From assembly GCF_025791835.1 (NCBI RefSeq), contig NZ_JAOXLP010000002.1:248001-312000 (forward strand): a stretch of 64,000 bases of DNA, written 5' to 3'. Below the pieces are notes generated by a model, which saw only the letters and a list, made by a program, of their open reading frames with translations, searched no databases and was not told the origin of the DNA. The position numbers and the translations under genes are program-made. Position 1 is the first letter of the stretch, and every line of letters begins with the position of its first letter. Below are positions 31,441 to 40,425 of the stretch, piece by piece. Source of the DNA: Roseomonas xinghualingensis (GTDB lineage Bacteria > Pseudomonadota > Alphaproteobacteria > Acetobacterales > Acetobacteraceae).

Positions 31441-32579
31441 GCCTCGCCCCCGATCCGCCGCCGCTGACCGGCCCCGATGGCGGCGCGGGGGAGCTGGCCG
31501 GGTTGGTCCGGCGCTGCATCGCCTCCGGTGCCGTGCGGGACATCCTATGGCTGCGCCTTTCCCGCCTTCCCAAGGGGCTGGACCGCCCGCATCACCGCCG
31601 GCTGCTGCGCGAGGCCCTGGCTCTGCCGCAGCATGCCCGCCGCGCCCGCGTCTTCCACCTGCCCGATGGCGACATGGCCGTGGCCACCGCCCCGCCCGAC
31701 AGCCTGCGCCCCGCCGTGCTGCGCGTGCTGGACGGCGCGGTGGAGGATGCCGCCCTCGGCCAGATCCTCCGATCCCTGCGCCTGCCGGAGGAATCCGGTG
31801 CCCTGCTGGCGGGGCTGGAGGAAAGCCTCGGCCTGGCCCCCGCCATGCCCAGCGAGGCGCCCGAGCCACCTCCGCTGGAGGCGGAGGCCCTGGCCGCCAT
31901 CCTGCCCAGCCTTTCCCGTGCCGATCCCGCCCCCTATCTCCGCCGCCAGCCCATCTGCCGCCTGACGCCGGAGGGGGACTCCGCCATCGCGGCCGAGGCC
32001 ATCGCTCCCATGCCCGGCGCCCTGCGGGACCGGCTGCTGCCCGGGCGCGGGCTGGAAGCCGTTCCCATCCTGGCGGCCCGCCTCAGCCTTGCGCTCGAAA
32101 CCCGGATGCTCGCCAGCGTCGCCCGCCCCGAATGGCTGGCGCGGCCCGTTCCGCTGCATCTTTCCCTTTCGGTCGCGGCCCTCACATCGGATGCCTTCCT
32201 GGCGCTGGATGGCCGCCTTCCAGGTGCCGTGCGCCCCATGCTCACCCTGGCCGTCCCCATGGCCGAGGTGCTGTCGGACCCCACCGGCTTTGCCCTGGGC
32301 CGGGACCTTGCCACCAGCCGCGGCTATGGCCTGGCGATCGAGGCACCGGGCGGCCCTGTCCTCGCCTTGCTGCCCCCCGCCCGCCTGGGCGCTGGGATGC
32401 TGCGGCTGGCCTGGGACGAAATCCTGCCCTCCGATCCCGGCCCGGTCGCCACCCTGGCCGGGGAGGGGATCACGGTGGTCCTGACCGGCGCCGACCGTGC
32501 CGCCGCCATCGCCTGGGGCTGGGAGAATGGCATCACCCATTTCCAGGGCCGCGCCACGGACCGCCACCTGCGCCGATGA
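31437..32579 (+). CDS. degenerate EAL-like protein, probably catalytically inactive
   Basis: 380 residues from the ATG at 31437, which overlaps the previous stop (ATGA). Residues about 165-375 can be laid on an EAL barrel: YLRRQPICRL, then AAEAIA where an ExL motif belongs, LHLSLSVAAL for the VNLS strand, GYGLAIEAPG for the LDDFG strand, and WGWENGITHFQG at the end. The acidic metal ligands are replaced, so c-di-GMP hydrolysis is unlikely; binding or a structural role is possible. The N-terminal half is helical. It is the partner of the preceding gene and lies upstream of an ABC exporter. Confidence 0.6.
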   Translation: MSLAPDPPPLTGPDGGAGELAGLVRRCIASGAVRDILWLRLSRLPKGLDRPHHRRLLREALALPQHARRARVFHLPDGDMAVATAPPDSLRPAVLRVLDGAVEDAALGQILRSLRLPEESGALLAGLEESLGLAPAMPSEAPEPPPLEAEALAAILPSLSRADPAPYLRRQPICRLTPEGDSAIAAEAIAPMPGALRDRLLPGRGLEAVPILAARLSLALETRMLASVARPEWLARPVPLHLSLSVAALTSDAFLALDGRLPGAVRPMLTLAVPMAEVLSDPTGFALGRDLATSRGYGLAIEAPGGPVLALLPPARLGAGMLRLAWDEILPSDPGPVATLAGEGITVVLTGADRAAAIAWGWENGITHFQGRATDRHLRR

Positions 32580-32637
32580 TGCAGGCGTGAAGCCGCCCGT
32601 CCTTCCGGGCAGCGCCGCACCGGCCTATGCGGACCCG

Positions 32638-33402
32638 ATGCGCCAGCACACCGATCCCGCGATCCCGGCCATCGCCGCGGAGGGCCTGACCAAGCGCTAT
32701 GGCGAGACGGTCGCGGTGGATTCCCTCAGCTTCACCCTGCCACGCGGCCAGACCTTTGGCCTGCTGGGCGGCAATGGCGCCGGCAAGAGCACCACCATCG
32801 CCATGCTCCTCGGCCTGCTCGTTCCCACCGCCGGCACCGCCCGGCTGCTGGGCCATGACATGGCCACGGACCGTTTTGCCGCCCTGGCGCGGGCCAATTT
32901 CTCCTCGCCCTATATCGCCCTGCCGCACCGGCTCAGCGTCGCCGAGAACCTGCGCGTCTATGCCCATCTCTACGACGTGCCCCGCGCCGGGGAGCGGATC
33001 GCGGAACTGGCGGAACAACTCGCGCTGACGGAATTGCTGGACCGCCCCGCGGGCGAGCTCTCCGCCGGCCAGAAAACCCGTGTGGCGCTGGCAAAATCGC
33101 TCATCAACCGCCCCGACGTGCTGCTGCTGGACGAGCCCACCGCCAGCCTCGATCCCGACACCGCCGACTGGGTGCGGAGCTGGCTGGAGCGCTACCGGGC
33201 CGAGAGCGGCTGCGCGATCCTGCTCGCCTCCCACAACATGGCGGAGGTGGAGCGCCTCTGCGGCCATGTGCTCATGCTGAAGAAGGGCCGGCTGGTGGAC
33301 AGCGGCTCCCCCGCCGAACTTCTCGCGCGCTACGGCCGTGGGGACCTGGAGGAAGTCTTCCTCGACATCGCGCGCGACCGACGCGCGGCGGAGAACGCCT
33401 GA
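32638..33402 (+). CDS. ABC transporter ATP-binding protein (DrrA/NodI-like)
   Basis: 254 residues from the ATG at 32638; a GTG at 32587 would add 17. Walker A is GGNGAGKST, the Q-loop region is NFSSPYIALP, the signature is LSAGQKTRVALAKSL and Walker B is VLLLDEPTASLDP, with the switch His in LLASHNM. It energises the permease encoded by the next gene, whose ATG overlaps its stop. This two-component arrangement with an ABC-2 permease is that of exporters for polyketides, polysaccharides or lipids. Confidence 0.92.
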   Translation: MRQHTDPAIPAIAAEGLTKRYGETVAVDSLSFTLPRGQTFGLLGGNGAGKSTTIAMLLGLLVPTAGTARLLGHDMATDRFAALARANFSSPYIALPHRLSVAENLRVYAHLYDVPRAGERIAELAEQLALTELLDRPAGELSAGQKTRVALAKSLINRPDVLLLDEPTASLDPDTADWVRSWLERYRAESGCAILLASHNMAEVERLCGHVLMLKKGRLVDSGSPAELLARYGRGDLEEVFLDIARDRRAAENA

Positions 33403-34274
33403 TGCATGCCTCCCTGGACAATTCCCCGCGCGCCTCCGCAGGCAATTCCCCGCGCGCTTCCGCGGGCAATACTCCGCGCGCTTCCGCGCGACGCATCTGG
33501 GGCATGATGTACCGCCATCTCGCCCTGTTCCGCCGCTCCTGGCCGCGGGTGCTGGAGCTGATGTACTGGCCCATCCTCCAGATGATCGTCTGGGGCTTCG
33601 TCACGGCCTATGTCGCCGGGGTGCAGCAGAACACGGCCAGCCTCGCGGCCGGCGCGCTGCTGGGCGGCGTGCTGCTCTGGGAGGTGGCGCTGCGCAGCCA
33701 GATGGGCTTCGCCATCTCCTTCCTGGAGGAGATCTGGTCCCGCAATCTCGGCCATGTCTTCGTCTCCCCCTTGCGCCCCTGGGAGCTGGTGGCGGCGCTG
33801 GTGGGGATGAGCGCCATCCGCATGCTCACCGGCGTGCTGCCCGCGATCCTGCTCGCCTGGCTGCTCTACGGCTTCGACCTGTTCTCGCTCGGCCCGGTGG
33901 TCGTGCTGTTCTTCGCCGCGCTGATGATCATGGGCTGGGCCGTGGCGCTGGGCGTCACCAGCCTCATCCTCCGCCATGGCGCGGGGGCGGAGGCGCTGGC
34001 CTGGTCGGTGCTCTTCGGCCTCACCCCTTTCGCGGCGGTGTTCTACCCCGTCTCGGTCCTGCCCTGCTGGCTGCAGCCCGTGGCCCTGGCCACCCCCGCC
34101 GCCCATGTCTTCGAGGGGATGCGCGCCGCCCTGCTGGAGGGCCGCATCGCCTGGAGCCATCTCGGCTGGGCCTTCGGGCTGGACCTGATCTGGCTCGGCC
34201 TCCTGGCCTGGCTCTTCATGCGAGAGTTCCAGGGCGCGCGGGAACGTGGCGCGCTGCTGACCATCGGGGAGTAG
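33402..34274 (+). CDS. ABC-2 type permease
   Basis: 290 residues with about six membrane helices (for example PILQMIVWGFVTAYVAGV and LAWLLYGFDLF). The family C-terminal motif VFYPVSVLPCWLQPVALATPAAHVFEGMR is clear. It pairs with the ATP-binding protein encoded immediately upstream (one-base overlap). Its first 35 residues are unusual: three copies of an eight-residue unit (NSPRASAG) encoded by a 24-nt tandem repeat, giving a basic, disordered cytoplasmic tail. The substrate is unknown. Confidence 0.9.
   Translation: MHASLDNSPRASAGNSPRASAGNTPRASARRIWGMMYRHLALFRRSWPRVLELMYWPILQMIVWGFVTAYVAGVQQNTASLAAGALLGGVLLWEVALRSQMGFAISFLEEIWSRNLGHVFVSPLRPWELVAALVGMSAIRMLTGVLPAILLAWLLYGFDLFSLGPVVVLFFAALMIMGWAVALGVTSLILRHGAGAEALAWSVLFGLTPFAAVFYPVSVLPCWLQPVALATPAAHVFEGMRAALLEGRIAWSHLGWAFGLDLIWLGLLAWLFMREFQGARERGALLTIGE
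33420..33491 (+). repeat. three 24-nt tandem repeats inside the ABC permease gene
   Basis: Units at 33420-33443, 33444-33467 and 33468-33491 each start AAT and contain CCGCGCGC-TCCGC. They encode NSPRASAG, NSPRASAG and NTPRASAR. Copies 1 and 2 differ at two bases, copy 3 at a few more, so unit-number variation between strains is plausible. Confidence 0.9.
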
Positions 34275-34305
34275 GCGGGCCGCCCGTGGCGGAGTAGAGG
34301 GCCCC

Positions 34306-34932
34306 ATGCCGGTCAGCACCCGAATCTTCCTCATCCGCCACGCCCTGGTGGAAGCCGCCGCGCGCCGCACCGTCTATGGCGCCAATGACGTCGCCCTTTG
34401 CGAGGAGACGCTGGCGCGGGAGCGCCCGGCCCATGCCTGGCTGGCCCGCCGCCTGCCCGCCGAGGCCCGCTGGTACTGCACGCCCCTGGCCCGCACCCGC
34501 GCCACCGCCATGGCCATCTTCGCCGCCGGCTATCCCGAGCAGGAGCTGACCGACCTGCCGCATTTCGTGGAACAGCACCTGGGCGAATGGCAGGGGCTGA
34601 CCCATGAGGAGTTCACCGCCGTCCTCAGCGAGCCGCCGCACCCCTTCTGGGACCATGCGGCGGATGAGAAGCCCCCCGGCGGCGAGAGCCTGTCCGATGT
34701 GGTGGCCCGGGTCGGCCCGACGCTGGAGGCCGTGGCGGATGAGAACGAGGGTGGGGATGCCGTGATCGTGGCCCATGGCGGCTCGATCCGCGCCGCCCTG
34801 GCCCATGCCTGCAACTTCACCCCCTACCAGGCCCTGCAGTTCAGCGTGAAGAACCTCTCCGTGACGAGGCTGGAGCGGCAGAACGGCCACTGGAAGGTCG
34901 GCTGCGTGAACGAGGAGCCGCCCCTCTTCTGA
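34306..34932 (+). CDS. histidine phosphatase family protein
   Basis: 208 residues of the phosphoglycerate-mutase-like superfamily. The catalytic RHG motif is LIRHALVE (RHA variant), with CTPLARTRATA downstream and the second catalytic His in VIVAHGGSIRAAL. CobC/alpha-ribazole phosphatase-like proteins have a similar size and EWQG-like element (LGEWQGLTHEEF). A role in cobalamin synthesis is possible since cobS/cobT are in the window, but they are 15 kb away. It acts in the cytoplasm on a small phosphate ester. Confidence 0.88.
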   Translation: MPVSTRIFLIRHALVEAAARRTVYGANDVALCEETLARERPAHAWLARRLPAEARWYCTPLARTRATAMAIFAAGYPEQELTDLPHFVEQHLGEWQGLTHEEFTAVLSEPPHPFWDHAADEKPPGGESLSDVVARVGPTLEAVADENEGGDAVIVAHGGSIRAALAHACNFTPYQALQFSVKNLSVTRLERQNGHWKVGCVNEEPPLF

Positions 34933-35015
34933 GGCGCGCCGCAAGGCCACCCTGGCCTCGGCCCGCTCCAGCCGCTAGTCTCCCCGGCAGAGCAAGGGGT
35001 TGGGGGAAGAACTTC

Positions 35016-35846
35016 ATGCGACGCAGGACCGTGGCCATCGGCACCCTCGCGGCCGGGCTGGCCGCCCTTCCGGGTCTCGCCTACGCACAGGCGGAGCAGC
35101 AGGCCCTCGTGGACCGCGCCACGCTGACGGTGCAGGAAATGCTGTCGGACGGCGACCCGAACGCCCTGCGGGACGCCAGCAGCACGCTGGCCCGCGCCCG
35201 TGCGGTCATCGTCTGCCCCCGCATCTTCCGCGCCGGCTTCCTTTTCGGCGGGCAGGGCGGCGATTGCGTGCTGACGGCGCGCGACGGCGCCGGCTCCTGG
35301 TCCTCGCCCGCCTTCTACACCATCGGCTCGGCCAGCTTCGGCCTGCAGATCGGCGTGCAGGACATGGCCGTGATGATGATGGTCCTGACGGAAAAGGGCC
35401 TGAACGCCGTCATGGACAGCCAGTTCAAGATCGGTGCCGACGCCTCCGTGGCGGTTGCCGCCATCGGTGCCGGCATTGCGGGGGCCACCACCGCCGCTGT
35501 GGGGGCGGATATCGTCAGCTTCGCCCGCACGCGCGGCCTCTATGCCGGCGTTTCGCTGGAGGGCTCGCTCCTCTCCAGCCGCAGCGAGTTCAACCAGGCC
35601 TATTACGGGCGCTCGGTCGCGGCGCGGCAGATCGTGGTGGACATGCAGGCCCACAACCCGGCCGCCGACCCGCTGCGCGCCACGCTGATGCGCTTCAGCA
35701 CCCCGGGCGCCGGCGGGCCGCCCCCGATGGCCGCTGCCCAGCAGGGCGGCGCGCCTTACCAGGGCGGGATGCCGATGCAGCAGGGCGGCATGCCGACGAT
35801 GCAGGCCGCGCCCAGCGGCACGGTCACGCGCGAGACGCTGCGCTAA
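35016..35846 (+). CDS. exported SYLF-domain (YSC84/Ysc84-like) lipid-binding protein
   Basis: 276 residues with a signal peptide (MRRRTVAIGTLAAGLAALPGLAYA). The SYLF domain shows ARAVIVCPRIFRAGFLFGGQGG, SSPAFYTIGSASFGLQIGVQ and IVSFARTRGLYAGVSLEGS near the end. The domain binds membranes or phosphoinositides in eukaryotes; bacterial members are periplasmic and of unclear role. The last 60 residues are a Gly/Gln/Met-rich tail with repeated QGGMP-type units. A long hairpin follows the stop. Confidence 0.88.
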   Translation: MRRRTVAIGTLAAGLAALPGLAYAQAEQQALVDRATLTVQEMLSDGDPNALRDASSTLARARAVIVCPRIFRAGFLFGGQGGDCVLTARDGAGSWSSPAFYTIGSASFGLQIGVQDMAVMMMVLTEKGLNAVMDSQFKIGADASVAVAAIGAGIAGATTAAVGADIVSFARTRGLYAGVSLEGSLLSSRSEFNQAYYGRSVAARQIVVDMQAHNPAADPLRATLMRFSTPGAGGPPPMAAAQQGGAPYQGGMPMQQGGMPTMQAAPSGTVTRETLR

Positions 35847-35853
35847 CCAGGAG

Positions 35854-35882
35854 CGGTGGCGTGCCGGAAGGGCACGCCACCG
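35854..35882. terminator. 12-bp stem between SYLF gene and ggt
   Basis: Arms CGGTGGCGTGCC and GGCACGCCACCG pair perfectly with a 5-nt loop, 8 nt after the SYLF stop and 14 nt before the convergent ggt stop. No T-tract on either side; probably a shared terminator. Confidence 0.6.
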
Positions 35883-35895
35883 GCTCATTGCAGGA

Positions 35896-37530
35896 TCAGG
35901 CGATCCCGGCGGCGTAGCCATCGCGCTGAGGGTCCGCGCCACCCTCGATCACGCCATCGAACATCGTGATCCCGTGCACGGCGGCGAAGGGATAGCTGGT
36001 GGGGTTGCGCCGCACCGGATAGCCCATCGCCTCCAGCGCTTTCTGCGTGGCGCGCGGGATGCGGTTGGAGATATCGACCGCGTCGCTGGTGGAGGAGAAG
36101 CGCGGCGCCATCACCGCTTCCTGCATCGTCATCCCCCAGTCGATCACGTTCAGCAGCACCTGCAGGATCGCGACCCCGATCCAGGCCCCACCCGGCGCCC
36201 CCAGCGTCGCGACCGGCGTGTTCCCATCGAAGACGATGCCCGGCGACATGGTGGAGAAGCGCCGCTTGCCCGGCGCGATGGAGCCCGCGCGGCCCGGCCG
36301 CGGATCATAGTTGTTCATGGCACCATTCAGCATGAAGCCCGTGCCCGGCGGGATGACGCCCGAGGGCAGGCCGAGCGTATGCGTCAGCGACACCACCATC
36401 CCATCCGCATCGACGCAGGAGATGGTGGTGGTGTGCTTCGCATCCGCGCCGATGCGCGGCAGCGACACCTTCTCGCCCGCGCGGATGCCGGCCGCGCATT
36501 CCTCCGCATAGGCATCGGAGAGCAGCCGGTCGAGCGGCGGCGGGATGAAGTCCGGATCGCCGATATGGCGGTCCTTGTCCCGCATCGCCGTCTTCATCGC
36601 CTCTGCCACCACGCGGATGTATTCGGGCGAGTTGTGGCCGAGCGCGACGAGGTCGAAGCGCTCCAGGATGCGCAGCATCTCCGCCACCAGCACGCCGCCG
36701 GCGGGCGGCGGGGGAACGGCGATGCCATAGCCGCGGTAATCCACGCGTAGCGGCTCCCGCCAGGCAGGCATGAAGTCCGCAAGATCTTCCGCCGAGAGCA
36801 GCCCGCCATGCGCCTGCATATCCGCCACGATCCGCCGCGCCAACTCGCCCGTGTAGAGCGTCTCCGCGCCCTCGCGCGCCACCAGCCGCAGCGTGCCGGC
36901 CAGCTCGGGATTGCGCACCAGCTGCCCCAGCCGCTTCGGCGCGCCGTCCTCGCCCATGTAGATGCGGCGCCCATCCTCGGTGAAGCCGAGCTTCGCCGCA
37001 TAGCTCAGGCGGCCATAGGCCTTCTCGTCGAGATGGAACATGGTCGCGACATGCGGCCGCACAATCCAGCCTTCCTCGGCCAGCCCGATGGCCGGGGCGA
37101 AGAGGCTGTCCCATGCCACGCGGCCGAAGCGCTCATGCGCCATGCCGAAGACGCGCAGGATGCCTGGCGTGGTCACCGCCTGATGGCCCAGCTCGTTCAC
37201 ATGGTCCTTGACGATATAGCCGAAGCCGTCGGGGCATTCGCCCAGGTAGCGGTCGGCCCACATGTCCTCGCGGCAGGCGCTCGGTGCTGCCGAGAGGCCG
37301 TCCAGGATGATGTGCTGCCCGCTCTTCGGCTCCAGCACATGCAGCACGCCCAGGCCCCCGATGCCGCACATCATCGGGTCCACCACGCCCTGCGCCAGCG
37401 CGCAGGCGAGCACGGCATCCAGCGCATTGCCGCCGCCGCGCAGGATGGCCTCGCCCGCCTCCACCGCCTCGGGCTGCGGGGCGACGATCATGGCGCGGGC
37501 GGCGGGAAGGCGGCGGATCGGTCTGGGCAT
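35896..37530 (-). CDS. gamma-glutamyltransferase family protein
   Basis: 544 residues from the ATG at 37530, with AGGAG upstream on the minus strand. The Ntn-hydrolase nucleophile is predicted to be Thr367 in KHTTTISCVDADG, where autocleavage would yield large and small subunits. Further motifs are GGGNALDAVLACAL, MCGIGGLGVLHV and the late LGAPGGAWIGVAILQVLLN. I see no signal peptide, so it may be a cytoplasmic member acting on gamma-glutamyl or oxamate-type amides rather than the periplasmic glutathione enzyme. Confidence 0.92.
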   Translation of the reverse strand: MPRPIRRLPAARAMIVAPQPEAVEAGEAILRGGGNALDAVLACALAQGVVDPMMCGIGGLGVLHVLEPKSGQHIILDGLSAAPSACREDMWADRYLGECPDGFGYIVKDHVNELGHQAVTTPGILRVFGMAHERFGRVAWDSLFAPAIGLAEEGWIVRPHVATMFHLDEKAYGRLSYAAKLGFTEDGRRIYMGEDGAPKRLGQLVRNPELAGTLRLVAREGAETLYTGELARRIVADMQAHGGLLSAEDLADFMPAWREPLRVDYRGYGIAVPPPPAGGVLVAEMLRILERFDLVALGHNSPEYIRVVAEAMKTAMRDKDRHIGDPDFIPPPLDRLLSDAYAEECAAGIRAGEKVSLPRIGADAKHTTTISCVDADGMVVSLTHTLGLPSGVIPPGTGFMLNGAMNNYDPRPGRAGSIAPGKRRFSTMSPGIVFDGNTPVATLGAPGGAWIGVAILQVLLNVIDWGMTMQEAVMAPRFSSTSDAVDISNRIPRATQKALEAMGYPVRRNPTSYPFAAVHGITMFDGVIEGGADPQRDGYAAGIA

Positions 37531-37700
37531 GCGGGACTCCTGGCTGCGGCGGGCGAAGATGCTCTGATTTGCCCGGCACGTCGCGCCATGGCCATGCGAA
37601 GCCTGTTCGTCACGCAAACGTAAGCTTGACGCGCTGCGGCGCCTGCGAGCGAATTTCCGCAACCGGAGGCCGTGAAGGACGTCCGGGCGGAGGAAACAGG

Positions 37701-38987
37701 ATGATCTCACGCCGGCTTCTGCTCGGCCTGTTCGGGGCCGGGGCGCTCGCCCTTGGCGGCATCGCGGCACCGGCCCTGGGCCGCTCGCCGGAGGTCCGCA
37801 CCTCGAAGATCGACGAGGCGCTCCGGACGCTGGTCGAAGGGCGCAGCACGCCCGGCATCGCGGTGCTGATCCTCCAGGAGGGCCGCCCCGTCTACAGCCG
37901 CAGCATGGGCGTCCGCGAAGCCGGCGGCTCCGCACCGATCGCCGAGACGGACATGTTCCGCTACGCCTCCATGACCAAGGCCGTCACCTCGGTCGCCGCC
38001 CTGATCCTCGTCGAGGAAGGGAAGCTGGGGCTGGATGAGCCGGTCAGCCGCTACCTCCCCGAATTCGCCAATCTCCGCGTCCGCGCGCCGGATGGGAGCG
38101 AGGCGGCGGCCACCCGGCCGCCCACGATCCGGGAGTTGCTGACTCATACCGCCGGCTTCTCCTACAACTTCATCAACCGCCCCCGCATCGCGGACACCTA
38201 TCGCGAGGCGCGGGTCACGGATGGGCTGGACCAGCCCGATGTCACGACGGCCGAGGCGATGCGCCGCCTGGCCGCCGCGCCGCTGGGCTACCAGCCCGGC
38301 AGCGGCTGGGACTACTCGCTGGCCACCGATGTGCTCGGCGCCGTGGTCGAGAAGGTGACGGGCGGCACGCTCGGCGCCTTCGTCATAGAGCGGATCGCCA
38401 AGCCGCTGCGCATCGAAAGCTGGGTCTTCCAGGCGCCGGAGGCGGCGCGGCCCCGCTTCGTGGGCGTGACGCGCCCGGCGCAGCCCACGGGCGCGCTCGG
38501 TGCCGGTTACGAGCCGGTCAAGGCCGCCGAGGCCGTTCCCTATCCCTCCACCCGCGGCACCGCCAGCCTGGACCCGAACCGTGCCTTCTCCACCACCGCC
38601 TATCATTCCGGCGGCGCGGGGATGAGCGGCACGCTCGGCGACTACGCGCGCTTCGCGCAGATGCTCCTGAACGATGGCGAGTTGGACGGGGCCCGGGTGC
38701 TCCGCCCCGAAAGCGTCCGGCAACTTGCGACGAATGCCACGGGCAGCATGCCCACCCTGCGCGGGCCCGGCTGGGGCTTCAGCCTTGGCCTGGGCGTGCT
38801 GACCGACCCCGCCGCCGCCAAGACCGGCATGCCCGCCGGCAGCTATGGCTGGGGCGGCATCTACGGCACGCAGTTCTGGGTGGACCCGGTCAACCGCGTG
38901 GTCGGCGTCGTCATGACGCAGACCGCCGTCATCGGTTCCGGCCCGATCGCGAATGCGGTGCGCGAAGCCTATTACGCGGCTGATTGA
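37701..38987 (+). CDS. exported serine hydrolase, beta-lactamase class C/EstB fold
   Basis: 428 residues from the ATG at 37701, preceded by GGAGGAAACAGG. A Tat-like leader (MISRRLLLGLFGAGALALGG) suggests periplasmic location. The SxxK motif is SMTK (Ser90, Lys93), the second motif is the Tyr in WDYSLATDVLG, and a C-terminal GWGGIYGTQFWVDP stands for the HxG/KTG region. Members are esterases, peptidases or penicillin-binding proteins; sequence does not show beta-lactamase specificity. A 10-bp hairpin follows. Confidence 0.9.
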   Translation: MISRRLLLGLFGAGALALGGIAAPALGRSPEVRTSKIDEALRTLVEGRSTPGIAVLILQEGRPVYSRSMGVREAGGSAPIAETDMFRYASMTKAVTSVAALILVEEGKLGLDEPVSRYLPEFANLRVRAPDGSEAAATRPPTIRELLTHTAGFSYNFINRPRIADTYREARVTDGLDQPDVTTAEAMRRLAAAPLGYQPGSGWDYSLATDVLGAVVEKVTGGTLGAFVIERIAKPLRIESWVFQAPEAARPRFVGVTRPAQPTGALGAGYEPVKAAEAVPYPSTRGTASLDPNRAFSTTAYHSGGAGMSGTLGDYARFAQMLLNDGELDGARVLRPESVRQLATNATGSMPTLRGPGWGFSLGLGVLTDPAAAKTGMPAGSYGWGGIYGTQFWVDPVNRVVGVVMTQTAVIGSGPIANAVREAYYAAD

Positions 38988-39010
38988 ACCAGATTGTCCG
39001 GGGCTGTGCC

Positions 39011-39034
39011 CTTCATCCCCATGCGGGGATGAAG
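39011..39034. terminator. 10-bp hairpin between serine hydrolase and MFS genes
   Basis: CTTCATCCCC and GGGGATGAAG pair perfectly around the loop ATGC, between two convergent gene ends. Likely a shared terminator. Confidence 0.6.
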
Positions 39035-39047
39035 GTGGCTCCGGGCC

Positions 39048-40253
39048 TCAGGCCGCCTGCGGCAGCGCCCGCAACCGCCGCGCGGGAGAGGCCAGGATCA
39101 CCCCCGCCTGCATCATGAACCCCGCCGCCGATGCCGCGAGGCAGGCGCCCGCCCCATAGTGCGCCGCCAGGAGCGCCCCGATCGCGGCGCCCAGCGGCCG
39201 GGCACCGAAGGTTGCCGTCAGTACCACCGCCGAGACGCGCCCCAGCATCGCCTGCGGGGTCACCGTCTGGCGCAGGGTGGTGGTGTTGATGGTCCAGAGG
39301 ATCGGCCCCGCCCCGAAGAGGAACATGGCCGCACCCGCCAGGGCGGCGGATGGCAGCGCCAGCGTCGCGAGCATCAGAAGCGATGCCACGGCCGCCATGC
39401 AGGGCCCGGTGGCGATCAGCCCGCCCAGCGTCATCCGTGCCGCCAGGGCGGGGGCCGCCAGCGCGCCCGCCACCATGCCGGCGCCGACCAGCCCGAGCGT
39501 CCCCCCCACTTCAGCCGCCGTGAGGCCGATGGAATGGACCGCATGGACCACATAGGCCGCGAGCAGGACGAACCAGGCCGTGTTGAACACCACCGCCGTC
39601 ACCAGGATGGGCCGCAGCAATTCATGGGAGAGGACGAAGCCGATCCCCTCGCGAAGCTCCCGCCCCAGGTTCCGCCGCGCGGGAACCGCGCGAGGCGGCT
39701 CGGGCACCCCCGCCAGCAGCCCCGCCGCCAGGAAGGAAAGCCCCGCTGCCACCCCATAGGCTGGCGATGCGCCCAGCCAGCCGATCAGCGCGCCTCCCAG
39801 GGCTGGCCCGGCCGTGAAGGCGCCGCTGCGTCCCAGTTCGAGCCAGCGATTGGCGGCGGCAAGGCCCTCGCGCGGCACCAGGGCCGGGAGCAGGGCAGGG
39901 GCCGCCACCCCCTGCGCCACCGTGCCCGCCGCGCCCAGGAATCCCAGCGCCGCCAGGACAGGAAGGTCCAGCCGCCCGATGGCGGCCAGGGCGAGGATGG
40001 CTATCAGCACCCCCGCCCGCAGCGCCTCCGCTCCCATCATCAGCCGCCGGCGGGAGAAGCGGTCCGCCAGCACGCCAGCCGGCAGGGAGAGCAGCAGGAA
40101 GGGAAGGGTCTGCGCCGCCTGCAACCACCCCGTCTCCGTCGCGCCCGCGCCCAGGGCCAGAACGGCCAGCAGCGGCGCGGCCGCCAGGGCGACTTGCTCG
40201 GAGGACTGGGCCGCGAGGTTGGAGAGGACAAGGCGGCGGAAGGCATGGGGCAT
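39048..40253 (-). CDS. MFS transporter, EntS-like group
   Basis: 401 residues, twelve predicted membrane helices. The MFS_3/EntS-like pattern is present: LPFLLLSLPAGVLADRFSRRRLMM between helices 2 and 3, then ANRWLELGRSGAFTAGPALGGALIGWLG, and the second-half SAVVLTATFGARPLGAAIGALLA. It probably exports a small molecule; siderophore export is typical of the group, but no siderophore genes are in the window. It reads towards the serine hydrolase and is divergent from an SDR gene. Confidence 0.88.
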   Translation of the reverse strand: MPHAFRRLVLSNLAAQSSEQVALAAAPLLAVLALGAGATETGWLQAAQTLPFLLLSLPAGVLADRFSRRRLMMGAEALRAGVLIAILALAAIGRLDLPVLAALGFLGAAGTVAQGVAAPALLPALVPREGLAAANRWLELGRSGAFTAGPALGGALIGWLGASPAYGVAAGLSFLAAGLLAGVPEPPRAVPARRNLGRELREGIGFVLSHELLRPILVTAVVFNTAWFVLLAAYVVHAVHSIGLTAAEVGGTLGLVGAGMVAGALAAPALAARMTLGGLIATGPCMAAVASLLMLATLALPSAALAGAAMFLFGAGPILWTINTTTLRQTVTPQAMLGRVSAVVLTATFGARPLGAAIGALLAAHYGAGACLAASAAGFMMQAGVILASPARRLRALPQAA

Positions 40254-40425
40254 GGGAGCGAATCCGGCTGTGTCACCACAGCCTCCTCATGCCGTCCTCG
40301 CAGCGCTTCCCGTTGCTTGCGCCGCAATCCCTGGCAGGTTGCTTGCACGGCACCGCCGCCTGGCGCCATCTGGCCCCCGCCAGAATGCCATGCAGGCTCC
40401 CACCCGCCCTCAGGATGACGCAACC

